DNA of 64,000 nucleotides from Bacteroidales bacterium UBA5382 (GTDB lineage: Bacteria > Bacteroidota > Bacteroidia > Bacteroidales > Dysgonomonadaceae), in the NCBI GenBank assembly GCA_002409745.1, contig DHOU01000029.1:113762-177761 (forward strand). Direction: 5' to 3'. Shown here piece by piece: positions 29,757 through 39,474 of the stretch. The notes below the pieces were generated by a model that saw only the letters and a list, made by a program, of their open reading frames with translations, made no database searches and was not told the DNA's origin. Position numbers and translations under genes: made by a program. Each line of letters begins with the position of its first letter. Position 1 is the first letter of the stretch.

Positions 29757-32060
29757 CACAATTTTGAATTTAGCGAATTTCAGCAGGAGTTGTTTTCTGC
29801 CTGCCGACTCGAAATCCACAAAAGCACGCCGGTTGCTACCATCCATTTCAATGGCGGTTACCACACCCCGCCCGAAACGTTCGTGTTCGATTACCTGGCC
29901 TTCGCGAAGGCCGACGGCCTCTTTCGATAAAGGCATAGACGAAGAAGACTGCACCGACGAGCGTTTCTTCGAATCAGCATACTCCCTGCGTGAAGGCGGG
30001 GTATACGACGCCCCGTTGCTTTGCACGCGCTCTTGGCGCATCGTCTCCCAAAAGCCTCCCGCAACAGGACTGCTGTCGCTTCCGGCTTCGAGATTTCCGT
30101 CGACCGATAAAAACCGTTCGTCCATATCCGTCAAAAAGCGGCTTTGGCGGCACATATTCGTCTGTCCGTTTCGAAAACGGCTTTTCGCCCACGTAATCGT
30201 ACAGGTCTTTTTTGCACGGGTAACCGCCACATAAAACAAACGGCGTTCCTCCTCCAATCCCCTCATTTCATTTTTAGCCATGGAAGAAGGAAACAAATCC
30301 TCTTCGAGACCGACCACAAAAACATGCTCGAACTCAAGTCCCTTGGCCGAATGTATCGTCATCAGCGTCACCTTCTCGTCGTCCGATCCCTGATCCGTAT
30401 CCTGATCGGTCAATAACGACACTTCCGATAGGAAATCGACCAGTTTTAAATTTTCTTCCCCTTCTTCCAAACGCGTATCGACAAACTCATTGATGGCGCT
30501 GAGTAATTCCTGCACATTCTGTGCACGGCTCATCCCTTCGGGAGTCATATCATCGTACGCCTCTTTTGCGATACCCGATTCCTTCACCACCAATTGGGCT
30601 AATTCATACGCATTGAGTTGTTCGTTTTGCTCCATAAAGCGGCTCATTAACTCGTAAAAGCCGGTCAGTTTTTTTGCCGTGCCGCTATTGACCTCCAGAT
30701 TATAAGCCAGCGGTTCGGAGAGCACCTTCCACAAACTGACGCCATGGAGTTGCGCCGACGACGAAATCTTTCCCACCGTCACATCGCCGATGCCGCGCGC
30801 GGGATAATTCACAATACGCCGGAAAGCATCTTCATCACTCCGATTGACAATCAGCCGGAAGTAACTGATAATATCTTTAATTTCTTTCCGTTGATAAAAC
30901 GATAAACCTCCGTAAATACGATACGGGATATTTTTCTTTCGAAGCGCCTCTTCAAAAATACGCGATTGGGCGTTGGTGCGGTAAAGAATGGCAAAATCAC
31001 CGTACGAAGGGTGTTGTTCCAACCGCATCCGGGCAATTTTATTGGCCACGATAAGCCCTTCTTCAAAGTCGGAAAAAGCCTGTATCACCTCGATCTTTTC
31101 CCCTTCTTCGTTTTCGGAAAAGACATCCTTGGCAATCTGTTCGGTATTTTTCTTGATGAGGCTGTTGGCCGCGTTGACAATGTTTTGCGTAGAGCGATAA
31201 TTCTGCTCGAGTTTAAAGATTTGCGTTTCGGGATAGTTCGACTTGAACTTGAGAATATTGTCGATATTGGCACCCCGGAAAGAGTAAATGCTCTGCGCAT
31301 CATCCCCTACCACGCAGACACGATGGTGGGCATCGGCCAGTTGTTTAACGATGAGATGCTGGGCAAAATTGGTATCCTGATATTCATCCACCAAAATATA
31401 TTGGAACTGGTTACGGTACTTTTCCAACACGTCGGGATGATCGCGGAACAAGATGTTCGTATACACCAATAAGTCGTCAAAATCCATACTGTTGGCCGCA
31501 CGCAGCCGGTTTTGATAGCGCTCGTAAATCTCAAAAATTCTCGGGCGCTTCGACATACGGTCGTAATCGAGTATTTCGGCATTCGCCGCGTACATCTTGG
31601 GGGTGATTAAACTGTTCTTGGCGCGCGATATCTGCCCGTGTACACCCGCCGGACGATAGAGTTTATCGTCCAGTTTCAACTCTTTTATAATAAGACGGAT
31701 CAGATTGTTCGAGTCCGACGTATCGAAGATGGTGAAATTCGATTGGAATCCGATAGCTTCGGCTTCGCTTCGTAAGATGCGGGAGAAAATCGAGTGAAAA
31801 GTACCCATCCACAACCTGCGGGCGCGCTTTTCGCCTACGAGTTCCGCAATACGCGATTTCATTTCGCGCGAGGCTTTATTGGTAAACGTAAGCGCAAGGA
31901 TATAATACGGCGGCAATCCCTGTTCCAGTAAATACGCAATCTTATAGGTCAGCACGCGCGTTTTGCCGGATCCGGCGCCGGCGATAACCAATGAAGGACC
32001 GTCGCAAAACTGCACGGCAGCTCGTTGCACATCATTCAGTGAATCCAGTAATTTTTCCAT
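29748..32060 (-). CDS. pcrA: ATP-dependent DNA helicase PcrA/UvrD
   Basis: This SF1A 3'-to-5' helicase acts in nucleotide excision and replication repair. The start is set at MEKLLDSLNDVQRAAV (770 residues), inside the end of the upstream ThrE-like gene; seven upstream codons are open. Walker A is AGAGSGKTRVLTYKI near residue 27, motif II DEYQDTN, and the C-terminal motifs VTLMTIHSAKGLEFEHVFVV and YVAVTRAKK follow. The Tudor-like RNAP-binding tail (IEHERFGRGVVTAIE) is present. The stop codon lies in a heptamer array. Confidence 0.95.
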   Translation of the reverse strand: MEKLLDSLNDVQRAAVQFCDGPSLVIAGAGSGKTRVLTYKIAYLLEQGLPPYYILALTFTNKASREMKSRIAELVGEKRARRLWMGTFHSIFSRILRSEAEAIGFQSNFTIFDTSDSNNLIRLIIKELKLDDKLYRPAGVHGQISRAKNSLITPKMYAANAEILDYDRMSKRPRIFEIYERYQNRLRAANSMDFDDLLVYTNILFRDHPDVLEKYRNQFQYILVDEYQDTNFAQHLIVKQLADAHHRVCVVGDDAQSIYSFRGANIDNILKFKSNYPETQIFKLEQNYRSTQNIVNAANSLIKKNTEQIAKDVFSENEEGEKIEVIQAFSDFEEGLIVANKIARMRLEQHPSYGDFAILYRTNAQSRIFEEALRKKNIPYRIYGGLSFYQRKEIKDIISYFRLIVNRSDEDAFRRIVNYPARGIGDVTVGKISSSAQLHGVSLWKVLSEPLAYNLEVNSGTAKKLTGFYELMSRFMEQNEQLNAYELAQLVVKESGIAKEAYDDMTPEGMSRAQNVQELLSAINEFVDTRLEEGEENLKLVDFLSEVSLLTDQDTDQGSDDEKVTLMTIHSAKGLEFEHVFVVGLEEDLFPSSMAKNEMRGLEEERRLFYVAVTRAKKTCTITWAKSRFRNGQTNMCRQSRFLTDMDERFLSVDGNLEAGSDSSPVAGGFWETMRQERVQSNGASYTPPSRREYADSKKRSSVQSSSSMPLSKEAVGLREGQVIEHERFGRGVVTAIEMDGSNRRAFVDFESAGRKQLLLKFAKFKIVEE

Positions 32061-32571
32061 CCTCGTTTTTGCGAGCAACAAAGATACGATTTTTTCTTGT
32101 CATAGAATAAGCCTTTTTAGGGAAAAGGAAGATCATGGAAGTAGCCCCCACGGCTAACATGAAAACGACGCTCACCGTAACCGTACAGTTCAGCATAAAC
32201 TCATGCACATACTGTTGGGCCAGCTCCTGATTCTCCAAACTATTCAGCAACATAACCAATGCAAAAACACTTTTATAGGCATATATTCCCGGAATCATAG
32301 GAAGCAATGCCGGGATGTATAATACCGTAAGCGGACAATGCGACACTTTGCCGAACCATAAAGCGGCGACACCGATAAGTAAGGACCCAAAAAAAGAAGC
32401 CGTCGCAATATCCATCGACAAGTAATGCATCAAATAAAAACGCAGCGCATGCCCTATGGCCGCAAGGAGCGCAATATACTTAAACGCCCTTTTGGGAGGA
32501 TAGGAGATAGATCCGAACCCGACGGCCGCTATAGCCGCAAAGATACCATCATTTACTAACTCCAATATCAT
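32032..32571 (-). CDS. ThrE-like exporter, small subunit (DUF3815 type)
   Basis: A 179-residue protein with about five hydrophobic segments, matching the ThrE_2/DUF3815 half of the split threonine/serine exporter. The start MILELVNDGIFAAIAAVGFG overlaps the stop of the larger partner by 4 bases (ATGA), so an upstream in-frame start is not used. Its 3' end overlaps the pcrA start by 29 bases. The GLRYPP-like element seen in the family appears here as FGSISYPPKRAF. The substrate is inferred only. Confidence 0.82.
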   Translation of the reverse strand: MILELVNDGIFAAIAAVGFGSISYPPKRAFKYIALLAAIGHALRFYLMHYLSMDIATASFFGSLLIGVAALWFGKVSHCPLTVLYIPALLPMIPGIYAYKSVFALVMLLNSLENQELAQQYVHEFMLNCTVTVSVVFMLAVGATSMIFLFPKKAYSMTRKNRIFVARKNEDGKITGFTE

Positions 32572-33335
32572 AGCAAGCTGTTTTTGAATAATAATAAAGA
32601 AATCGATAAACCTATAGCCAGGCAAATAACTAACAGAACCGCCTGAATAAGCCGTGAAAGCCCCGAAAGAGTATGTCCTTCGACAATATCTATCACGCCA
32701 TTAATAATAGGTACTCCCGGAATCAGATATAATACACTGGTAGCAATCGCAATATCAGCCGTCACATCGAAGAGCAGCGATACCGACGCAATCATCGACG
32801 AAACAAAGGCTGAAGTCGTTACAATGAAAAAATGATTCACGTGATTTTTCTGTAGTATTAACCGAACAAAAAAACCCACAACCGTCGCCACAAAAACAAT
32901 TCCCATTGCGCCCCAATCACCACCGAACAAGCGGCAAAACGAAGCATTCGCCAATCCGACTAATAACAAGATCCAATAATATCTCATTTTGGGACGCGAC
33001 AGAATATCGTAATATCTCTCTTTCAACTGATCGATAGATAAATGACTGTCACGTGCTTCCCAACTCAATGCACTCAGCTCGGAATTATATTCAAAACTAA
33101 TCGGTAATGCGGGTATTGTCAGCACTTTTGTATGAACATTCCTCTTCGAATCGGAAATAGTCAGCACAACCGATTTCTGGGAAGTACTTATACGGGTCGT
33201 TACGCCCAATGCTTCACCTATACGGGCAGTATTGCGCATCACCCGCGAAGTATGCACACCCGACCCCAACAAACAGGTGGCATATTCGCCAACAAACTCG
33301 GCAATTTCTTTTAATTCATCTTCTGATTTCATCAA
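32568..33335 (-). CDS. ThrE-like exporter, large subunit (DUF1212 type)
   Basis: A 255-residue protein with a soluble N-terminal half (AEFVGEYATCLLGSGVHTSR, close to the DUF1212 start) followed by about five hydrophobic segments, with the signature VLYLIPGVPIINGVIDIVEG near residue 210. With the small subunit it should form one exporter of threonine, serine or a similar small metabolite. The pair is translated together. The promoter was not identified; the 387-base gap upstream also holds the divergent porin promoter. Confidence 0.85.
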   Translation of the reverse strand: MMKSEDELKEIAEFVGEYATCLLGSGVHTSRVMRNTARIGEALGVTTRISTSQKSVVLTISDSKRNVHTKVLTIPALPISFEYNSELSALSWEARDSHLSIDQLKERYYDILSRPKMRYYWILLLVGLANASFCRLFGGDWGAMGIVFVATVVGFFVRLILQKNHVNHFFIVTTSAFVSSMIASVSLLFDVTADIAIATSVLYLIPGVPIINGVIDIVEGHTLSGLSRLIQAVLLVICLAIGLSISLLLFKNSLL

Positions 33336-33516
33336 CTAACCGACATATATATTAATTATTTTTAAATTAGGCATGCTGAATCATAGAACTTGCAAAGGTA
33401 ACAGCTATACTTGGATTTGACAAATGCTGCAAGAGAAAAAAAATTCAAAACAGTTTCTAAATTTACAGCTCCTTATTTTAGGGTATTTTTCACTGTAAAA
33501 ATCATTACTTTTAGGT

Positions 33517-33548
33517 ATTGCATCCTTGACCGTGGAGAAATACTTTTG
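33517..33548 (+). promoter_or_regulatory. Promoter for the porin-imelysin-diheme operon
   Basis: ATTG (33517-33520), 20 bases, then TACTTTTG (33541-33548), an exact TAnnTTTG -7 element. Initiation near 33555 would give a leader of about 168 nt. Two related elements, TTATTTTAGGGTATT (about 33474) and TTACTTTTAGGTATT (about 33505), lie just upstream and over the -33 and could be an operator. Apart from these, the gap 33336-33722 shows nothing else I can name. Confidence 0.65.
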
Positions 33549-33722
33549 TGGTCTTAATAAATAAAAAGAATAATATATAAATAATGCTTATCTCAACAGA
33601 CTATCATTCACCTGTTTATTATTTATAAACAAATTTATAAGGAAGTAAACAAATAAAAGAAAGATAAATCACAAAGCATCTATGTAGTTACACCTATACT
33701 AAAAAGTGAAACAAAAGACTAT

Positions 33723-35072
33723 ATGAAACAAATTATCATTCGATCATTATTATGTCTATCAACCTTTATCGGTTTTTGTTGGGATGGGCAGGCACAAGTT
33801 CGTGATAACAAGGACCAGACGACAAAAGCGGATATAGAGAACGAACCAAACACGTCCAAATTATTGAGTATATCCCGTTTGACATTAGGGGGTTACGGCG
33901 AAGCGGTGGCAAGTCGTAATTTTTACAGCAGCAACCCTTTTCGCTATATGTATCCCGATTCTTATAAAGACGATCCCGATCACGGACGGGTCGATTTACC
34001 TCATGTCGTTTTTTTCATCGGTTACGAATTCGGTAACGGGTGGCGCATGAATTCGGAAATAGAATTCGAACACGGAGGTACCGAATCGGCTATGGAAGTG
34101 GAGGCTGATGAAGGCGGAGAATACGAAATGGAAGTGGAACGGGGCGGAGAAGTCGCTTTAGAACAATTCTGGATCGAAAAGACCTTCACCCGCGCCATTA
34201 ATCTGCGCATGGGACATATTATCGTACCGGTAGGATTGACGAACGGCAATCACCTGCCCACACAGTTCTTCACCGTGTACCGTCCCGAAGGGGAAAATAC
34301 GATTATGCCTTGCACCTGGCACGAAACAGGCATTAGTCTTTGGGGACATTTAGGTAAGCATTGGCGCTATGAAGCGATGTTGCTGCCGGGGCTCGACTCC
34401 GAATTATTTAATAATCAAAACTGGATAAAGGGCGGATCTGCTTCCCCGTTTGAATTTAAAATAGCCAATACGTATGCCGGGGCGTTTCGTATCGACAATT
34501 ATTCCGTGAAGGGGCTGCGATTGGGTGTAAGCGGCTATTACGGACATAGTTTTCGAAACAGTTTAATGCCCTCGTATGCCGATAAATATAAAGAGGTGAA
34601 AGGCGCTGTAACCATCGGTTCGTTCGATTTTGAATACAATGCACACAATTGGATTGCACGCGGCTATTTTGACTATGGTCATTTGAGCGACGCCAAAACC
34701 ATTTCCATCTTTAATAGAGGTTTGGCAAATGCTTCCCCTTCTCCACGAACATACGTTGCTTCGGGAGCCTTATGCTATGGGACAGAAGCGGGATATGATG
34801 TTTTCTCACGGTTTCAAAAGTTCAAGGAAAAAGATCAAAAGTTATATCTGTTCGCCCGCTACGAATATTACAATTCCATGTATAAAGCAACGGAAGGAAT
34901 AGAAAATCAGGATTGGTGCCAACGGCAAATCTTAACGGGAGGCATCAACTATTTCCCGACTGATGAAATAGTCATCAAAGCACAATATTCCGCCGGCATG
35001 CTAAAAAGTCCCTTTGAAGATGAAAATTCGTTTTCTCTGGGTATTGCTTATTCCGGTTTTTTCACTAAATAA
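33723..35072 (+). CDS. Outer-membrane porin-like beta-barrel protein
   Basis: A 449-residue protein with a signal peptide ending about residue 24 (FIGFCWDGQAQ) and a long series of amphipathic strands ending in SLGIAYSGFFTK, as expected for an outer-membrane barrel. An acidic stretch at about residues 122-142 (MEVEADEGGEYEMEVERGGE) may be a metal- or cation-binding loop. It resembles the phosphate-selective-porin-like proteins of Bacteroidetes. First gene of the plus-strand unit, 47 bases ahead of the imelysin gene. The substrate is unknown; iron is suggested by the neighbours only. Confidence 0.72.
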   Translation: MKQIIIRSLLCLSTFIGFCWDGQAQVRDNKDQTTKADIENEPNTSKLLSISRLTLGGYGEAVASRNFYSSNPFRYMYPDSYKDDPDHGRVDLPHVVFFIGYEFGNGWRMNSEIEFEHGGTESAMEVEADEGGEYEMEVERGGEVALEQFWIEKTFTRAINLRMGHIIVPVGLTNGNHLPTQFFTVYRPEGENTIMPCTWHETGISLWGHLGKHWRYEAMLLPGLDSELFNNQNWIKGGSASPFEFKIANTYAGAFRIDNYSVKGLRLGVSGYYGHSFRNSLMPSYADKYKEVKGAVTIGSFDFEYNAHNWIARGYFDYGHLSDAKTISIFNRGLANASPSPRTYVASGALCYGTEAGYDVFSRFQKFKEKDQKLYLFARYEYYNSMYKATEGIENQDWCQRQILTGGINYFPTDEIVIKAQYSAGMLKSPFEDENSFSLGIAYSGFFTK

Positions 35073-35119
35073 ACAAGATAAATTTATTATTCAACAACTT
35101 CATATAAAACAGATAAAAG

Positions 35120-36286
35120 ATGAAAAAGAGAACAATTTTCGGATACTACCTTTCCATGGTAGTATTATGTGCAGGTTTATTTGCCGCTTGCGACAACGAT
35201 CCCGACATTGATTCCAGTGAAAAAGACAAAACACTGTCAGGTATTATTACACAATATGTAAACAAAACGGTTATCCCTACTTATAAAAATTTAGCGGATG
35301 AAAGTTTGGTGTTGTATAAAACGGTAGAGACTTTTAAAAACGAAAAAACAGACGCCAATCTGAAAAAAGTAGCCGATCAATGGATAAAAACCCGCGGTTA
35401 TTGGGAGTTAAGTGAAGCTTTCTTATTTGGTGCAGTAAAAGATTTCGGTATCGATCCGCATATCGATACGTGGCCATTGGATGAAAAAGCCTTTTTGAAT
35501 ACGCTCGATGATAAAAAATCCATAGAAAGTATGGATTCGGAAGACGGGGATGTATGGGTTGACGAAGTTTTAGGAGACCGCCTACTTGGTTTTCACGGAA
35601 TAGAATATATTTTCTATAAAGAAGGAAAAGTTAAATCGGCAAATGAAATTAAAGATAATGAACTGATTTATGCCTTGGCCGTTACGGGAGATCTACGCAA
35701 CCAGTGTATCCGCCTTGAAGCCGCATGGGCAGGTTATGATGCCGTATCAAAAGAAAAACAGACACTGATCGATGATAGGGAACTTGTAATAACTCCGTCA
35801 ACCAGCAGTTTTGCATACGGTGAAAATATGATTAAAGCCGGACAACTTGGAAGTGGCTACCCCACTGTCACAGCCGGAGCAAATGCTATTCTCGACGGAT
35901 GTACAACGATCTCGGAAGAGGTGGGAAATCTTAAAATCGGAAATGCTTACAGAGGCGACGATAAAAACTATCTCGAATCGCCGTATAGTTATAACTCGCT
36001 GGAAGACTTCGAAGACAATATCGTCAGCATTCAGAATGCTTATCTGGGAGGAGCAGACGATAAGAACAGGGGCGCATCCCTCAGCAATTATATCAAATCG
36101 GTTAATCCGATCGTGGATGCCAAAGTGATCGCTGCCACGGAGAATGCCATCGCTAAAATACGGGCTATTCCCTTTCCTTTTGAAAAGAATTTCGCCTCCA
36201 CACAAGCAGGTGAAGCAATCGAGGCCTGCTCGGAGCTCACGGCCGCATTGAATGAAGCAAAACAAGCGCTTCTGAGTGGAAATTAA
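35120..36286 (+). CDS. Imelysin-family lipoprotein
   Basis: A 388-residue protein with a lipoprotein signal (CAGLFAACDNDPD, lipobox Cys at about residue 24) and an all-helical imelysin fold. The family GxHxxE motif is seen as GFHGIEY at about residues 157-162. Imelysin proteins (IrpA, IcmP, EfeO-related) are iron-regulated and thought to act in iron uptake or sensing; peptidase activity is doubtful. It is followed by a di-heme protein, as in other imelysin loci. Surface or periplasmic location is expected. Confidence 0.9.
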   Translation: MKKRTIFGYYLSMVVLCAGLFAACDNDPDIDSSEKDKTLSGIITQYVNKTVIPTYKNLADESLVLYKTVETFKNEKTDANLKKVADQWIKTRGYWELSEAFLFGAVKDFGIDPHIDTWPLDEKAFLNTLDDKKSIESMDSEDGDVWVDEVLGDRLLGFHGIEYIFYKEGKVKSANEIKDNELIYALAVTGDLRNQCIRLEAAWAGYDAVSKEKQTLIDDRELVITPSTSSFAYGENMIKAGQLGSGYPTVTAGANAILDGCTTISEEVGNLKIGNAYRGDDKNYLESPYSYNSLEDFEDNIVSIQNAYLGGADDKNRGASLSNYIKSVNPIVDAKVIAATENAIAKIRAIPFPFEKNFASTQAGEAIEACSELTAALNEAKQALLSGN

Positions 36287-36411
36287 ACTCATCCGGTCAT
36301 TTTTGCCATAAGAGGAATCCTGCAACGGGATATCCTCTTATAGTTGTATAAAGAGAGTATCTTTATTATTGATATTCATATATATAATTCGTTTGATAAA
36401 TATACAGTAAA

Positions 36412-37920
36412 ATGAAGAAACATCTTTTCTCAATCATCTATTTAACCTGTCTGTTTGCACTGTTCGGTTCCTGTAAGAACGACGACACGCCGGACACGAT
36501 TACAGAATTACCCGAAGAGTATTACACAGGAGGCAAACTCGGTACAACGTCGGTAAATGACATTTCTACCGCTTTCGAACAGCCGACGCCGGCGGTAGAA
36601 GACAATGCGGAAATGTCGCTTGCTTTCCAAATAGGGGAATCTTTTTTTGAAGACGAGTTCAACTCGAATACTTCCGGGGTGCGTCGCGGATTGGGGCCCG
36701 TCTATGTCCGCAGTTCGTGTATCACCTGCCACCCCGGCTACGGACACGGGAAAAGGATGGAAAGATACAGCGCCAACGATCACGGAAACGGATATCTGCT
36801 GGTTGTCGTAGATAAAAATACGCAGGCTTATGTGCCGGAACTTACCGGTATGCCTCAAACACGCGCGACGGCTCCTTTCCTGCCTGCAATCGATGAGAAA
36901 GGCATCCGCATCGAATGGAAAGAATACACAGACGAATTCGGTAACAAATTTCCCGACGGGGAAACTTATAGCCTGATTTATCCGGAAGTAACGATCGATC
37001 CGGCATCTATCAATACCGATCCGAAACCGACGAATTATATGGTGAAACTCGAAGCAACGATCGGCATCTACGGCACGGGACTGCTCGATGCCATCCCTGA
37101 TGATTCGATTATCGCAGAATATCATCGACAGAAGGCCCTCGGTCGAACGCTGAACGACGCGAAATACGCCCCTGCCAATTTCATTACCGAAAACGACGGC
37201 ACCAAACATCCCGGACGCTATACGTACGGCCTGACTCGCGGTACATTGCAAAACGGTCCCGGTGCCAACGCCATTTGGAATATCACGAATGTTACCCGTG
37301 AAAACCGGCGCGGCAATTATATCACAAAAGCTTACGCCCGTGCCATGTCGAAAAATCCGGACGTACAAGCTTCTCTCAAAAAAGATGAGACAACCATTTA
37401 TAATGAATTGCTGGCGACTGATCTGCAGCCGGAAATGCCGACCGAAGATTATGTCAATTTCATGATCTGGCATCGCGGATTGGCTGTCCCTGCTGCCCGT
37501 AATCTCGACGATAAGGAGGTGCAACACGGCAAAAACATTTTTTACAGTATCGGCTGTACAAGCTGTCACAAGCCTTCATGGACTACCGGACCGGATAACT
37601 ATACCGGCGATACGCTGGTGGTAAACAAACTGCCGCGTTATCCCTATCAAAAGATATGGCCCTATAGCGACTTGCTTCAGCACCGGTTGGAAATGGTGAA
37701 TAATATCCGCACCGGATGGTGCCGGACTACGCCGTTATGGGGGCGCGGACTGTCGCAGTTATGTACAGGCGCTTCCGATCATTTACACGATATGCGCGCC
37801 CGTAACTATACCGAAGCCATTATGTGGCACGGAGGAGATGCGAAACATCCGCGCGAAAAATTCAGGAACTTATCCAAAGAAGATCGCGATGCGTTGGTGA
37901 AGTTTTTGGAATCCATTTAA
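36412..37920 (+). CDS. Di-heme cytochrome c lipoprotein (DUF1111 / thiol-oxidoreductase-like)
   Basis: A 502-residue protein with a lipoprotein signal (CLFALFGSCKNDD) and two CxxCH heme sites, CITCHPG at about residue 103 and CTSCHKP at about 382. Size, heme spacing and partner match the DUF1111 di-heme oxidoreductases that accompany imelysin genes. A redox step on iron or on an imelysin-bound ligand is plausible but unproven. Heme attachment needs a cytochrome c maturation system, and one is encoded 2 kb downstream. Confidence 0.88.
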   Translation: MKKHLFSIIYLTCLFALFGSCKNDDTPDTITELPEEYYTGGKLGTTSVNDISTAFEQPTPAVEDNAEMSLAFQIGESFFEDEFNSNTSGVRRGLGPVYVRSSCITCHPGYGHGKRMERYSANDHGNGYLLVVVDKNTQAYVPELTGMPQTRATAPFLPAIDEKGIRIEWKEYTDEFGNKFPDGETYSLIYPEVTIDPASINTDPKPTNYMVKLEATIGIYGTGLLDAIPDDSIIAEYHRQKALGRTLNDAKYAPANFITENDGTKHPGRYTYGLTRGTLQNGPGANAIWNITNVTRENRRGNYITKAYARAMSKNPDVQASLKKDETTIYNELLATDLQPEMPTEDYVNFMIWHRGLAVPAARNLDDKEVQHGKNIFYSIGCTSCHKPSWTTGPDNYTGDTLVVNKLPRYPYQKIWPYSDLLQHRLEMVNNIRTGWCRTTPLWGRGLSQLCTGASDHLHDMRARNYTEAIMWHGGDAKHPREKFRNLSKEDRDALVKFLESI

Positions 37921-37969
37921 TCGGAAAACCGGAAGGAATAACAAAACATCGGCTACAGGGTAATAATCA

Positions 37970-39121
37970 ATGTCAATGATATATAAAACGATATCCAATC
38001 AGGATGTAAATGCAGAGACCCGTCTTTCTATTTTCCCCTCAGAAAACGGTTCATCGGAAATACATGCCATGATTCGGCTATTGGATAGAGAAGCGACGAC
38101 TGAACAACAATTTTATGCGATAGAGACAGTCGTCGCCTCTTTACAACGGGAAACAGGAGAACTGAAAAATTGCACCCCTGTACTGAAACGATATTTCGTA
38201 AGTGATGCCATCAATCAGGCGCATTTGCTACCGGAACAAAAAGAGATCGCCATATCCGTTGTACAACAACCGCCACTGAACGGAACGAAAGTGAGTCTTT
38301 GGGTATATTGGGTGGAAAACGGACAAGTGAAAAATTGCGGAGAAAATACCGTATCCCTCCAACGCAACATCTATACTCATCTGTATACAACGCAAATGCA
38401 CAGCAGGCAGAAGAACGAAGGAATCGAAACCGGTCGTCTTTTTGACCGGTATGCCGAAATACTTGCTAAACAAAATTGTTTGCTGAAAGATAATTGCATC
38501 CGGACATGGATCTATGTTCAAGGAATCGATATTCATTACGATCGCATGGCAACCATGCGTAAAATGCATTTTAAACAAGAGGGATTAACGGATAAAACCC
38601 ATTATATAGCGAGCACGGGAATAGAAGGTAAATATATATATCCCGAAACCATCGTGCTAATGGATGCTTACAGCATTTCGGGCATTCGTCCGGAACAGGT
38701 CGCCTACTTGAAAGGGTTGTCGCATTTGGCGCCTACCATCGAATACGGAGTGACTTTCGAAAGGGCTACGGCAATCGATTACGGCGACCGTCGGCATATT
38801 TATGTTTCAGGAACCGCCAGTATCGACCGTAAGGGACAAGTGGTTGCCCCGTTCCGTATCGACAAACAAATAAAACGCACATTGGAAAATATCCGGGTGT
38901 TGCTTGCCGAAGGCGGCGCAACTATGAACGATATTGCCCAACTGATCGTTTATCTTCGGGATCCGGCGGATTATGATTTTGTCGAAAAATATCTGAACAT
39001 ACAGTATCCCGACATTCCCAAAGTAATCGTTTGGGCGCAGGTATGCCGTCCGGAGTGGTTGATAGAAATGGAATGTATCGCGGTAAAAACTTCGGAAAAC
39101 AGAGCGTTTGAGAATTTCTGA
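37970..39121 (+). CDS. Two-domain Rid/chorismatase-like (FkbO/Hyg5-type) protein
   Basis: A 383-residue soluble protein. The C-terminal part has a Rid (YjgF) fold: FERATAIDYGDRRHIYVSGT near residue 264, RTLENIRVLL, and CRPEWLIEMECIAV at the end. The order RTWIYVQGID (about 181), ASTGIEG (about 215), ERATAI and IEMECIA parallels FkbO/Hyg5 chorismatases, which cut pyruvate from chorismate to give dihydroxycyclohexadiene or hydroxybenzoate products. The similarity is read by eye. It lies 49 bases after the di-heme gene and is presumably in the same operon. Confidence 0.6.
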   Translation: MSMIYKTISNQDVNAETRLSIFPSENGSSEIHAMIRLLDREATTEQQFYAIETVVASLQRETGELKNCTPVLKRYFVSDAINQAHLLPEQKEIAISVVQQPPLNGTKVSLWVYWVENGQVKNCGENTVSLQRNIYTHLYTTQMHSRQKNEGIETGRLFDRYAEILAKQNCLLKDNCIRTWIYVQGIDIHYDRMATMRKMHFKQEGLTDKTHYIASTGIEGKYIYPETIVLMDAYSISGIRPEQVAYLKGLSHLAPTIEYGVTFERATAIDYGDRRHIYVSGTASIDRKGQVVAPFRIDKQIKRTLENIRVLLAEGGATMNDIAQLIVYLRDPADYDFVEKYLNIQYPDIPKVIVWAQVCRPEWLIEMECIAVKTSENRAFENF

Positions 39122-39154
39122 TAGTTATTGAAACCGGTCCATTGTGTTTTTTCC

Positions 39155-39469
39155 TTACAGTAATAAGGATAAATCTTTAAAGAAACAGACCTTACATCAC
39201 AAAAGAATGATAAGGAGTCTTTATAGAAACATATTTACTCAATAAATCATGATATAAAATCATTGAAAGCAGATATTAAGTTATTAAAAAATGATTTCAC
39301 CTACTTGTAATACGATTAAATATCATCAAAGGAAGATTTAAGACTATTAAAAACAGATACAGGATTATGGAAGAAAGATAAGAAAACGGATCGTTCGGAA
39401 AACTTATCAAGATATTAGCTTGTTATATCCTTAAATAAGATTTACTTATCCTATCAAAGAAAACAATTA
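39155..39469. repeat. Degenerate 21-bp-period array (about 15 units) ahead of the HTH gene
   Basis: Fifteen 21-bp units fit without a gap from 39155, with starts at 39176, 39197, 39218 and so on to 39449. The consensus is roughly TYATTAAAAAAAGATTTAAGA; the best units are 39260, 39281, 39323 and 39344. One plus frame reads heptapeptides of the form x-L-K-x-D-I-K but contains at least four stop codons, so it is not an intact gene. The array fills the 353-base gap between the chorismatase-like gene and the HTH gene. Confidence 0.75.
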
Positions 39470-39474
39470 TCGAT

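Noticed and set aside
36508..37569. 353-codon minus-strand ORF
   Set aside because: Antisense to the di-heme cytochrome gene; no domain or start signal, explained by base composition.
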